A stretch of DNA of 5,383 bases, taken from NCBI GenBank assembly GCA_003524365.1, contig DQHS01000222.1, positions 1 to 5,383 on the forward strand, read 5' to 3'. Positions 1-5,350 of this stretch are shown here, one piece after another; the stretch's first letter is position 1; each line of letters begins with the position of its first letter. Source of the DNA: Cellvibrio sp. (GTDB lineage: Bacteria; Pseudomonadota; Gammaproteobacteria; Pseudomonadales; Cellvibrionaceae). Both the position numbers and the translations under genes were made by a program. The notes under the pieces were generated by a model that saw nothing but the letters and a program-made list of their open reading frames with translations, did not search any database and was not told the origin of the DNA.

Positions 1-542
1 ACTTTTAGCATGCGGAACATGGGTGCGTAGGCATAGGCGGTGACTAACGGTAAACCGTTAAAGCGATAGATGTCGGTATCACTCCAATGTGTGCCGCTGC
101 CAATTTTAAATTTCTGCAGATCGGCTAGATTCTTGACTTGTTCAAATCGGGGTTGATCATCTGCGCGAATTAGTAACAGCCGATACTCATTAATACCGCG
201 AATTAAATTAAATTTAACGGGCGTTAGTTCTTTCTCGCGTTTTTTATTACTGCTGCTCCAGATAATGTCTAGCTTGCCCTGCTGGACCAATAGGCGCGCT
301 CGTTCGCGTTGTACGTGGGTGGGGTGGTAATCAAATTGGATTCGTTCAGATGCATTGCTGGTTTTTTCCAGTGCCAACCGCAACGCTTGCTCGTAAAAAC
401 GGCTGGTGGATTCGGGTTCGAGTGAGCCCGCTTGGGGCAACCTGATACGCAGCACATCATCGGTCATGCCGCTCGCCGTGCTGTTATTGCTCAAGAGAAA
501 TAACAGACATAAAAATGCGTAAAAAAATGCAGCATTTTTCAT
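1..542 (-). CDS. Exported periplasmic substrate-binding-like protein, 3' end cut by the window
   Basis: The frame is open from an ATG at 542-540 to the left edge, giving about 180 residues with no stop, so the C-terminus is missing. The N-terminus is a clear signal peptide: MKNAAFFYAFLCLLFLLS followed by a polar NNSTASG stretch, with cleavage likely near residue 24. There is no convincing lipobox. The mature part starts with a beta strand (VLRIRLPQAG), followed by a helix, a KLDIIWSSSNKKRE segment, and later KIGSGTHWSDTDIY and MFRML. This is the pattern of type-2 periplasmic binding folds (SBP_bac_3-like) found as stand-alone proteins in many gammaproteobacteria, often near signalling genes. 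The start lies 14 nt after the stop of the upstream PilZ gene, so the two are probably co-transcribed. No strong Shine-Dalgarno precedes it, which suggests translational coupling. The ligand is unknown, and a role as a sensor or transporter accessory is inferred. Confidence 0.8.
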   Translation of the reverse strand, partial: MKNAAFFYAFLCLLFLLSNNSTASGMTDDVLRIRLPQAGSLEPESTSRFYEQALRLALEKTSNASERIQFDYHPTHVQRERARLLVQQGKLDIIWSSSNKKREKELTPVKFNLIRGINEYRLLLIRADDQPRFEQVKNLADLQKFKIGSGTHWSDTDIYRFNGLPLVTAYAYAPMFRMLK

Positions 543-556
543 AAAGAATTTACTGA

Positions 557-928
557 TTATTGACTGTTTTCTATCTGGGTTAACAATTCATAAAGGATTG
601 TTTTATCAATGGGCGTATCGGGTTGGAATTCAAACCCTAAAAGATGTTCGCGCACATGAACTAATCTGCCATGCAGGCTGAGTTGTTTTTTTGGCGAGGT
701 CAGTAGATTGATTTCTTCCAGTTCGATATGAACTCGAAGTGGGTCACCTTTTTGCAGCATGTGTTCGCCCAGAATTGCCAAGCGTGCGCCAGACTCAGAG
801 AGATCCAATACATGTGCCTCCCACTTCTTCGTGGAGTACTGCAAATCGGCATAAGCCCGCAGGGGAAAGCGCGGGTGTCTGCGTTTATCTTCATCGTTTA
901 TGTCATCGGTTTTTTGTTGTTCACTCAT
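557..928 (-). CDS. Small PilZ-domain protein (putative c-di-GMP receptor)
   Basis: This 123-residue protein is essentially one PilZ domain. After a charged N-terminal tail come the c-di-GMP-binding arginine motif RRHPR (residues 16-20) and the second motif DLSESG (42-47, D-x-S-x-x-G), followed by beta-barrel strands (VHIELEEI, LSLHGRLVHV, LLGFEF) and a C-terminal helix. In the family, these two motifs wrap around the c-di-GMP dimer, so binding is expected. It is probably cytosolic, because no membrane segment or export signal is seen. It lies 68 nt downstream of a second PilZ gene and 14 nt upstream of an exported binding-like protein, all on the same strand. Its ATG has only a distant GGAG upstream, about 12 nt away, and a short open frame overlaps the start (921-977), so coupled initiation is possible. 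The downstream effector is unknown. Confidence 0.9.
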   Translation of the reverse strand: MSEQQKTDDINDEDKRRHPRFPLRAYADLQYSTKKWEAHVLDLSESGARLAILGEHMLQKGDPLRVHIELEEINLLTSPKKQLSLHGRLVHVREHLLGFEFQPDTPIDKTILYELLTQIENSQ

Positions 929-977
929 TATTTTTGATGGCTCCGCTGGTCGGGAATTGCTGGTGAACCTTATCCAT
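921..977 (-). CDS. Possible 18-codon leader peptide overlapping the start of the second PilZ gene
   Basis: An ATG at 977-975 opens an 18-codon frame (MDKVHQQFPTSGAIKNNE) ending at a TGA (923-921) inside the first codons of the PilZ gene at 557-928. It is preceded by GCGGAG at a five-base spacing, a better ribosome-binding site than that of the PilZ gene itself. The overlap would allow translational coupling. No family resemblance is seen, and such a short frame may occur by chance. It is listed because the ribosome-binding site and the overlap fit together. Confidence 0.25.
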   Translation of the reverse strand: MDKVHQQFPTSGAIKNNE

Positions 978-990
978 GTTGGCTCCGCTG
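938..990. repeat. Duplicated 11-bp segment carrying a ribosome-binding site
   Basis: TGGCTCCGCTG occurs at 938-948 and again at 980-990. On the minus strand this reads CAGCGGAGCCA, so each copy carries a GGAG core. One copy lies just before the ATG at 977 and the other about 12 nt before the PilZ start at 928. It may be a small tandem duplication of a translation-initiation segment. Confidence 0.4.
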
Positions 991-996
991 CCGGCT

Positions 997-1383
997 TCAG
1001 TAATCACTGATTAATTCAGACAGTTCCCTTTCTGCTGCCAATGCATCCCCTAGATTTAATTCAATCAAACGTCGTAAATGACTCACACTATCGATATCAA
1101 TGGAGGTACACATCAAGCCGGTTTGGTTGTGATGTTGGTGCGCTACAGTGACCGACATAGCAATGCTGGTGTTATCTGACAAAAGAATTTTTACCAGTAT
1201 GGGTACATGATGGACTACTTCTACTGGCAGTGTTTGTTGAAGCAACAAGCCTCTGAGCGAAATATCGAGCAAGCTGGCACGCCAGTGGAATTCACCTTGT
1301 GCCAGTTCAACATGCGCATCAAAAAGGATACGGCTAAATTTGCGGCGCTCATTGGCGGCAGCTGTTTTTCTTGTATCGGTCAT
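997..1383 (-). CDS. PA4608-like single-domain PilZ c-di-GMP-binding protein
   Basis: This 128-residue PilZ protein resembles Pseudomonas aeruginosa PA4608, a structurally studied c-di-GMP receptor, along most of its length. Shared features include the ERR-x-F-x-R-I-x-FDA start, a W at residue 34, the D-x-S-x-x-G motif (DISLRG, 40-45) and the C-terminal helix signature SHLRRLIELNLGD (101-113). The arginine motif is RKFSR at 14-18. In PA4608 the N-terminal arginines clamp onto bound c-di-GMP, and the same is expected here. The protein is cytosolic, with no membrane segments. The ATG at 1383 is chosen because it gives the family's usual length. There is no strong Shine-Dalgarno, but a tandem 13-bp repeat lies immediately upstream. 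It is the first gene of a probable three-gene minus-strand unit and is divergent from mak. The comparison is from memory and not from an alignment run. Confidence 0.92.
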   Translation of the reverse strand: MTDTRKTAAANERRKFSRILFDAHVELAQGEFHWRASLLDISLRGLLLQQTLPVEVVHHVPILVKILLSDNTSIAMSVTVAHQHHNQTGLMCTSIDIDSVSHLRRLIELNLGDALAAERELSELISDY

Positions 1384-1386
1384 AAA

Positions 1387-1417
1387 GTGGTCTTTCGGTC
1401 GCAGGTGGTCTTTCGGT
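1387..1417. repeat. 13-bp direct repeat upstream of the PA4608-like gene
   Basis: GTGGTCTTTCGGT occurs at 1387-1399 and exactly again at 1405-1417, an 18-bp period with a 5-bp spacer. A degenerate third GGTCT lies at 1426-1430. The first copy ends only 3 bp from the PilZ start codon, so the repeat sits in the leader or initiation region of that gene. It could be a regulator site, an RNA-level site, or a simple duplication. Confidence 0.6.
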
Positions 1418-1434
1418 AACAGATTGGTCTATGT

Positions 1435-1448
1435 GCTTAGAGCTAAGC
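1435..1448. promoter_or_regulatory. Small dyad in the divergent control region
   Basis: GCTTAG-AG-CTAAGC is a perfect 6-bp inverted repeat with a 2-bp centre, followed on the plus strand by a T-rich run (TTGTTTTT). It lies between divergent genes, so it could be an operator. It could also be a weak hairpin ending plus-strand transcription that started antisense to the PilZ gene. Only the dyad itself is seen directly. Confidence 0.25.
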
Positions 1449-1511
1449 TTGTTTTTGAGTGTAGTCCGTGGCAGCCGTTTCGCCATTATTGAATTTACCC
1501 GATGTGCTTAT

Positions 1512-1541
1512 TTGCCTCGGGCAAGGGGCGCCACCTATAAT
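1512..1541 (+). promoter_or_regulatory. Sigma-70-type promoter for mak and the ABC importer genes
   Basis: A perfect -10 hexamer TATAAT lies at 1536-1541, with a partial -35 TTGCCT (4 of 6) at 1512-1517 and an 18-bp spacer. Transcription would start near 1548, about 24 nt before the ATG at 1572. This also argues against the longer reading frame that begins at 1431. The -35 is part of a 13-bp dyad, TTGCC-TCG-GGCAA (1512-1524), a possible operator position. Confidence 0.6.
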
Positions 1542-1571
1542 CCCGCCACGTTTGATAACAGGCTGATTCAT

Positions 1572-2480
1572 ATGACAGATTTTCGTATCGGTATCGATCT
1601 TGGCGGTACTAAAACCGAGGTGATCCTGCTTAATGGCAGCAGCCAGGAGCTGTTTCGTACCCGCATTCCCACGGTACGCGACGACTATGATGCAACCCTG
1701 CGCGATATCGCCGGTTTGGTCGCCCAGGCGGAAGTGGCGGCAGGCGAAACTCTGCTGCCGGTCGGGATAGGTATTCCCGGAACCATTTCGCGCAAAACCG
1801 GTTGGGTGAAAAATGCCAATTCGACTTGGCTCAACGGTAAGCCCTTCCAAAAAGACCTGTCGGCATTTCTGATGCGCGAGGTCAAAGTCACCAACGACGC
1901 CAACTGTCTGGCCGTTTCCGAGGCGACCGATGGAGCAGGTCGCGGTTACGATCTGGTGTTCGCGGGAATTCTCGGCACTGGCTGCGGCGCGGGTGTTGCC
2001 TATCAAGGTAAACCCATTGTCGGGCCCAACGGTGTGGCGGGTGAGTGGGGGCATAATCCTCTGGCTTGGACCAGTGAAGCAGAATTAAACGCCCGCCCTT
2101 GCTACTGCGGAAAAGCGGGCTGTCAGGAAGCTTTTTTATCAGGCACTGGTTTGTGTCTTTCCTATCAATTAGCGACGGGCGAAAAAATCAAAGGCCATGA
2201 AATTGTGGAGCGCGCGCAGAATGGCGAAGCGACCGCACAAAAAATTCTCTCCGATTATTTCGATCAACTTGCGCGCGGTTTGGCGTGCATCATTAATATT
2301 ATGGACCCGGATGTGATTGTATTAGGTGGCGGCGCTTCCAATATCGCCGCAATTTATACCGAGGTGCCTAAGCTATTACCCAAGTATGTATTCGGGCGCG
2401 AGTGCGATACGCCAATTGTGCCCGCTATACACGGCGATTCCAGCGGTGTGCGCGGTGCGGCTTGGTTGAATCCACTTTAA
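1572..2480 (+). CDS. mak: ROK-family fructokinase (manno(fructo)kinase)
   Basis: This 302-residue sugar kinase should phosphorylate fructose to fructose-6-phosphate with ATP in the cytosol. It matches E. coli Mak as I remember it in length and along most of the sequence. Visible motifs are the phosphate-binding DLGGTKTEV (9-17), KNANSTWLNG (80-89), the catalytic aspartate in TNDANC (D109), GTGCGAGVA (135-143), and the ROK zinc site H161 with C177, C179 and C184 (PCYCGKAGC). The adenosine-site LGGG (251-254) and the C-terminal HGDSSGVRGAAW are also present. The ATG at 1572 is chosen because the family sequence begins there and a TATAAT box lies 31 bp upstream; an in-frame ATG at 1431 would add 47 unrelated residues across the promoter. 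A weak ACAGG serves as ribosome-binding site. The stop is 1 nt before the binding-protein gene. Codon use changes sharply near position 2065. ROK relatives can prefer mannose or glucose, so exact specificity is inferred. Confidence 0.93.
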   Translation: MTDFRIGIDLGGTKTEVILLNGSSQELFRTRIPTVRDDYDATLRDIAGLVAQAEVAAGETLLPVGIGIPGTISRKTGWVKNANSTWLNGKPFQKDLSAFLMREVKVTNDANCLAVSEATDGAGRGYDLVFAGILGTGCGAGVAYQGKPIVGPNGVAGEWGHNPLAWTSEAELNARPCYCGKAGCQEAFLSGTGLCLSYQLATGEKIKGHEIVERAQNGEATAQKILSDYFDQLARGLACIINIMDPDVIVLGGGASNIAAIYTEVPKLLPKYVFGRECDTPIVPAIHGDSSGVRGAAWLNPL

Positions 2481-2481
2481 G

Positions 2482-3351
2482 ATGAACGTATTTTCTGCAC
2501 TTCAAAATCCCATCCTGTTTGCGATGGGCTTTTTGTTTTTGATTTTATCCAGCCTTGCTTATTCTCAAGCTACACAAACTCCACCACAGCGAATTGCATC
2601 GCTGAATATTTGTATCGATCAATTGTTGTGGGAGTTAGTGCCGCACGAACGTTTGGTGTCAATTAGTTATTTGACCGCACATCCCATGTGGTCGCCGATT
2701 GCGGCGCAAGTGCGGGGAATTCCGCTCAATCATGGTCTCGCCGAAGAAATTGTGCCGTTAAAACCGGATGTTATTTTTGCTGGCGAGTTTGATGCACCCG
2801 AGGCAGTTGCATTGTTAGAGCGATTGGGAAACCCTGTTGAGCGAATACCTTTGCCGCGTAAACTAGGTGATATCAACCAGCAAATTTTGCAATTGGGTCA
2901 GCTGGTGGGCGCTACAGAAAAAGCCTTGGCAATGACCCAAAAAAACAGCGCACAAGTTGCTGAACTGCAAGCAGCTGCGCGACAAGCCGCCAATACAATC
3001 CAGCAACCACTGACAGCCTTTTGGTATTCATCCAATGGCGTGGTAATTGGTGATGGTACCTTGGAGCACGAATTAATGTTACTCGCCGGTTTGCGCAATT
3101 TGGCGGCGGAACGTGGCATGTTTGGCTTTAATCAGTTGGATTTGGAATTACTGCTCAGCGCCAAGCCACAAATATTGATTATTGAAGAAGGTACTGCAGA
3201 AGCTTTTTCACTTGCGCGTGAATATTTAGCACATCCTGCATTATCAAATGCAGGGTTCAAAATTGTACGTTTACCCGCGGGCTTATCGGGTTGTGCGGCT
3301 TCAGTACTGGGCGATGTGGCGGTTGCGTTAAAAGAAGAGCTCGCTAAATAA
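2482..3351 (+). CDS. BtuF/FecB-type periplasmic binding protein of an ABC importer
   Basis: This 289-residue class III (Peripla_BP_2) binding protein would deliver cobalamin, haem or a ferric siderophore to the permease encoded downstream. A signal peptide spans about residues 1-30 (hydrophobic core ILFAMGFLFLILSSLA, then YSQA). There is no lipobox cysteine, so the protein should be soluble in the periplasm. The N-lobe opens with RIASLNICIDQLLWEL and contains LAEEIVPLKPDVIFAG (87-101). After a helical linker, the C-lobe contains LELLLSAKPQILII (221-234). E88 and E222 fall where the two docking glutamates of BtuF lie, facing the permease arginines. The only two cysteines after the signal, C44 and C271, might form a disulfide. 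The ATG is 1 nt after the mak stop with no clear Shine-Dalgarno, so translation may be coupled; Met15 is an alternative start. No cobalamin riboswitch is seen, so the substrate stays open. Confidence 0.85.
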   Translation: MNVFSALQNPILFAMGFLFLILSSLAYSQATQTPPQRIASLNICIDQLLWELVPHERLVSISYLTAHPMWSPIAAQVRGIPLNHGLAEEIVPLKPDVIFAGEFDAPEAVALLERLGNPVERIPLPRKLGDINQQILQLGQLVGATEKALAMTQKNSAQVAELQAAARQAANTIQQPLTAFWYSSNGVVIGDGTLEHELMLLAGLRNLAAERGMFGFNQLDLELLLSAKPQILIIEEGTAEAFSLAREYLAHPALSNAGFKIVRLPAGLSGCAASVLGDVAVALKEELAK

Positions 3352-3359
3352 CCCCTAAC

Positions 3360-3485
3360 CTCGTTCCCAAGCTCTGCTTGGTAATGCATGTGGCAGAGAT
3401 AAACGAATACAGGGGACTCTGAATTACTTGTAGGTCGTGAGGTGCGCTGCGATATATACACTCCCAAGCAGAGCTTGGGAGCGAG
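3360..3485. repeat. Inverted pair of REP-like palindromes (REPIN/BIME-like) between binding-protein and permease genes
   Basis: The 22-bp ends at 3360-3381 and 3464-3485 are inverted copies of each other with 21 of 22 matches. Each end is also a hairpin. The left stem is CCAAGC/GCTTGG with a TCT loop (3367-3381); the right is a perfect 9-bp stem, CTCCCAAGC/GCTTGGGAG, with an AGA loop (3461-3481). The 82-bp middle can also fold: GTAAT (3381-3385) pairs with ATTAC (3423-3427), and CAGAG (3394-3398) with CTCTG (3417-3421). There is no transposase gene and no U-tract after either hairpin, so this is not a standard intrinsic terminator. The layout is that of a non-autonomous REP doublet or MITE, mobilised in trans if at all. 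Position directly after the binding-protein gene suggests mRNA 3'-end stabilisation, as known for REP in malE-malF. That role is inferred here. Confidence 0.8.
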
Positions 3486-3512
3486 AAATACACAATTATT
3501 TTAGAGGTGAAT

Positions 3513-4511
3513 TTGCAAATCAAAATTTCATTTCCACAGGTGGTGATTATGTTATCCGTCGCCATTCTTGCCGCAGCAGCTCTGGCACTGAATAGCGGCG
3601 CAGCCGATATTCCGGTGCTGCAATCGTTTGCAGATATCTGGAGTGGTGAGCAGAGTTTGGGGGCAACCATTCTTGGGCAAATTCGTATTCCGCGTTTGGT
3701 GCTTGCAATAATCGTCGGTGCAACGCTCGGTATGGCTGGCGCTGCTATGCAAGGCTTGTTACGCAATCCCCTTGCTGATCCGGGTGTGCTCGGTGTAACA
3801 AGCGGAGCAGCCTTTGGTGCTGTGTGCGTATTGTATTTTGGTGCTGCTGCAGCATGGTATTGGCTGCCAAGTGCAGCAATTATCGGTGCACTCTTATCAC
3901 TGGTATTGGTCTATTTGTTGGCTGGTTTGCACAGCAGTATGCTCGCGTTAATTCTTGCTGGTGTGGCCATGAGTGCAATCACCGGTGCATTAATTGCGGT
4001 TGCATTAAATTTTGCGCCCAGTCTATATGCGATGCAGGAAATTGTATTTTGGTTAATGGGTTCACTCGCCAACCGCCATTGGGATCACGTCAGTATTGCA
4101 TTGCCGTTGGCAATTATTGGCTGGTTGTTAATGCTCAGTCGCAGCCGTTTTCTGGATGCATTGAGCTTGGGTGAAGAGAGTACGCGCTCGCTGGGTTTTA
4201 ATAATCACCGCGAGCGCGGCATTTTGTTATTCGGGATTGCGATTGGTGTCGGCGCCTGTGTTGCAGTGAGTGGCAGTATCGGTTTTATCGGTTTAATTGT
4301 GCCGCATTTATTGCGTCCTTTTGTGGGGTATAGACCCGGTCGCTTGATGTTTGCCAGCGCACTCGGTGGCGCTTTGTTGTTAGTATTGGCCGATATTTTG
4401 GTGCGTCAGTTTGATAGTGCGCGCGAATTAAAACTTGGTGTAGTCACTTCTTTGCTGGGCGGCCCTTTCTTTCTCCTCTTGATTTTAAAAACCCGTTCAC
4501 GGTGGGCGTGA
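3513..4511 (+). CDS. FecCD/BtuC-type ABC importer permease
   Basis: This 332-residue, very hydrophobic inner-membrane protein is the translocation subunit of a cobalamin/iron-chelate importer; the family has ten membrane helices per monomer and works as a dimer. Family motifs are QIRIPR (57-62, with R58 and R61 matching the BtuC arginines that meet the binding protein), MQGLLRNPLADPGVLG (79-94), LGEESTRSLG (219-228), the ATPase-coupling segment GFIGLIVPHLLR (257-268), and ADILVR near residue 298. Three starts compete. GTG 3507 overlaps its own Shine-Dalgarno and is unlikely. TTG 3513 has AGAGGTGA ideally spaced, and ATG 3549 has AGGTGGTGA ideally spaced. I chose 3513 because it gives a full-length first membrane helix; 3549 leaves only about 14 hydrophobic residues. 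The stop overlaps the ATPase start (TGATG). A REP-like doublet lies just upstream. Confidence 0.92.
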   Translation: MQIKISFPQVVIMLSVAILAAAALALNSGAADIPVLQSFADIWSGEQSLGATILGQIRIPRLVLAIIVGATLGMAGAAMQGLLRNPLADPGVLGVTSGAAFGAVCVLYFGAAAAWYWLPSAAIIGALLSLVLVYLLAGLHSSMLALILAGVAMSAITGALIAVALNFAPSLYAMQEIVFWLMGSLANRHWDHVSIALPLAIIGWLLMLSRSRFLDALSLGEESTRSLGFNNHRERGILLFGIAIGVGACVAVSGSIGFIGLIVPHLLRPFVGYRPGRLMFASALGGALLLVLADILVRQFDSARELKLGVVTSLLGGPFFLLLILKTRSRWA

Positions 4512-5308
4512 TGATGACTACAACACTCAGTGCCCAACAGGTTTCATTTGCGCGCGATGGTAATGTCATTCTGGATAATGCCAATCTGATACTAGCGCAG
4601 GGTGAATTAATTGGATTGATCGGCCCCAATGGCGCCGGTAAAAGTTCGCTCTTGCGGATGATGGCTGGATTGCAACAACCCGACTCCGGACAGATTTATT
4701 TGTCGAACGAAGCTAATCCACAAAAGGTACTAACCGATTTTTCTGGAAGGGAGCGCGCGCAATTATTAGCCTACTTGCCGCAACAGGAATCACCCGCATG
4801 GCCGTTGCAAGTTGAGCATTTGGTGGGTTTGGGGCGCGCGCCATGGCATAAACCTATGAGTGGGAAATCGGAACGCGATAAGCAGGCAATTGAACGCGCG
4901 CTTGAGATCACCGAGTTGCAATCGCTGCGCCAACGGATTGTGACTACACTTTCCGGTGGCGAGTTGCAGCGCACTTTGCTAGCAAGGGTTTTTGCTGGTG
5001 AGCCGCAAATTATTCTCGCCGACGAACCTATCGCTGCGCTCGACCCTTACCATCAATTACATATGATGGAATTGCTCGCTGAACATGCGCAGCAGGGCGG
5101 CACTGTATTGGCGGCGCTACATGATTTAAGTTTGGCTGCCCGTTTTTGTTCGCGTTTGGTTTTGTTGCGTCACGGAAAAATTGTGGCTGATGGTCAACCC
5201 ATTGACGTATTGACCACGGAAAATCTGGAACAGGTGTACGGCATCAGTGCTTATGTTGATTGCCGTGATGATGGTGTGGTGATTATTCCGCGTAAAAGAG
5301 TTGTTTAA
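4511..5308 (+). CDS. BtuD/FecE/HmuV-type ABC importer ATPase
   Basis: This 265-residue nucleotide-binding subunit would power the permease encoded just before it, on the cytosolic face of the inner membrane. All ABC motifs are intact: Walker A GPNGAGKSS (38-46), Q-loop LPQQ (89-92), signature LSGGELQR (147-154), Walker B IILADEP (167-173) with catalytic E172, D-loop ALD (176-178), and switch histidine in ALHDLS (H204). The insertion with WPLQVEHLVGLGR before the signature is typical of the iron-chelate/B12 group and not of amino-acid or sugar importers. The ATG at 4511 shares one base with the permease TGA and has GGTGGG four bases upstream. An in-frame GTG at 4502 and a second ATG at 4514 are possible, but the overlap arrangement favours 4511. 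Length fits BtuD/FecE/HmuV (about 250-260). Substrate identity follows the partners and is not fixed by this subunit. Confidence 0.93.
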   Translation: MMTTTLSAQQVSFARDGNVILDNANLILAQGELIGLIGPNGAGKSSLLRMMAGLQQPDSGQIYLSNEANPQKVLTDFSGRERAQLLAYLPQQESPAWPLQVEHLVGLGRAPWHKPMSGKSERDKQAIERALEITELQSLRQRIVTTLSGGELQRTLLARVFAGEPQIILADEPIAALDPYHQLHMMELLAEHAQQGGTVLAALHDLSLAARFCSRLVLLRHGKIVADGQPIDVLTTENLEQVYGISAYVDCRDDGVVIIPRKRVV

Positions 5309-5350
5309 TTTTTTTAGAAAAGAACGCTAATTAGCAAAGGGTTTGCGGTG

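Noticed and set aside
269..460. 63-codon minus-strand frame at the left end
   Set aside because: It is out of frame with the exported binding-like protein at 1-542, which has a signal peptide and a continuous open frame.
1431..1571. 47-codon upstream extension of mak from the ATG at 1431
   Set aside because: The added residues do not resemble any ROK kinase, cross a TATAAT promoter, and have no ribosome-binding site. The family N-terminus begins at 1572.
1384..1571. Cobalamin riboswitch ahead of the importer genes
   Set aside because: No B12-box-like segment or long structured leader is seen. The predicted transcript leader is only about 24 nt, and the gap before the binding-protein gene is 1 nt.
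1443..2054. 203-codon open frame on the minus strand opposite mak
   Set aside because: It lies antisense to a well-supported kinase, has no recognisable domain, and is explained by the codon structure of mak on the other strand.
3461..3502. Intrinsic terminator formed by the right-hand 9-bp hairpin
   Set aside because: The stem is strong, but it is followed by CGAGAAATAC and not a T-run, and the permease that follows belongs with the upstream gene.
3132..3766. Two overlapping minus-strand frames (3132-3467, 3344-3766) running through the REP-like doublet
   Set aside because: Both are antisense to real genes and owe part of their sequence to the repeat. Palindromic repeats often produce such false hypothetical proteins.
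3824..4174. 116-codon plus-strand frame inside the permease gene
   Set aside because: It is a shifted frame within a clear permease, with cysteine-rich unstructured composition and no ribosome-binding site.
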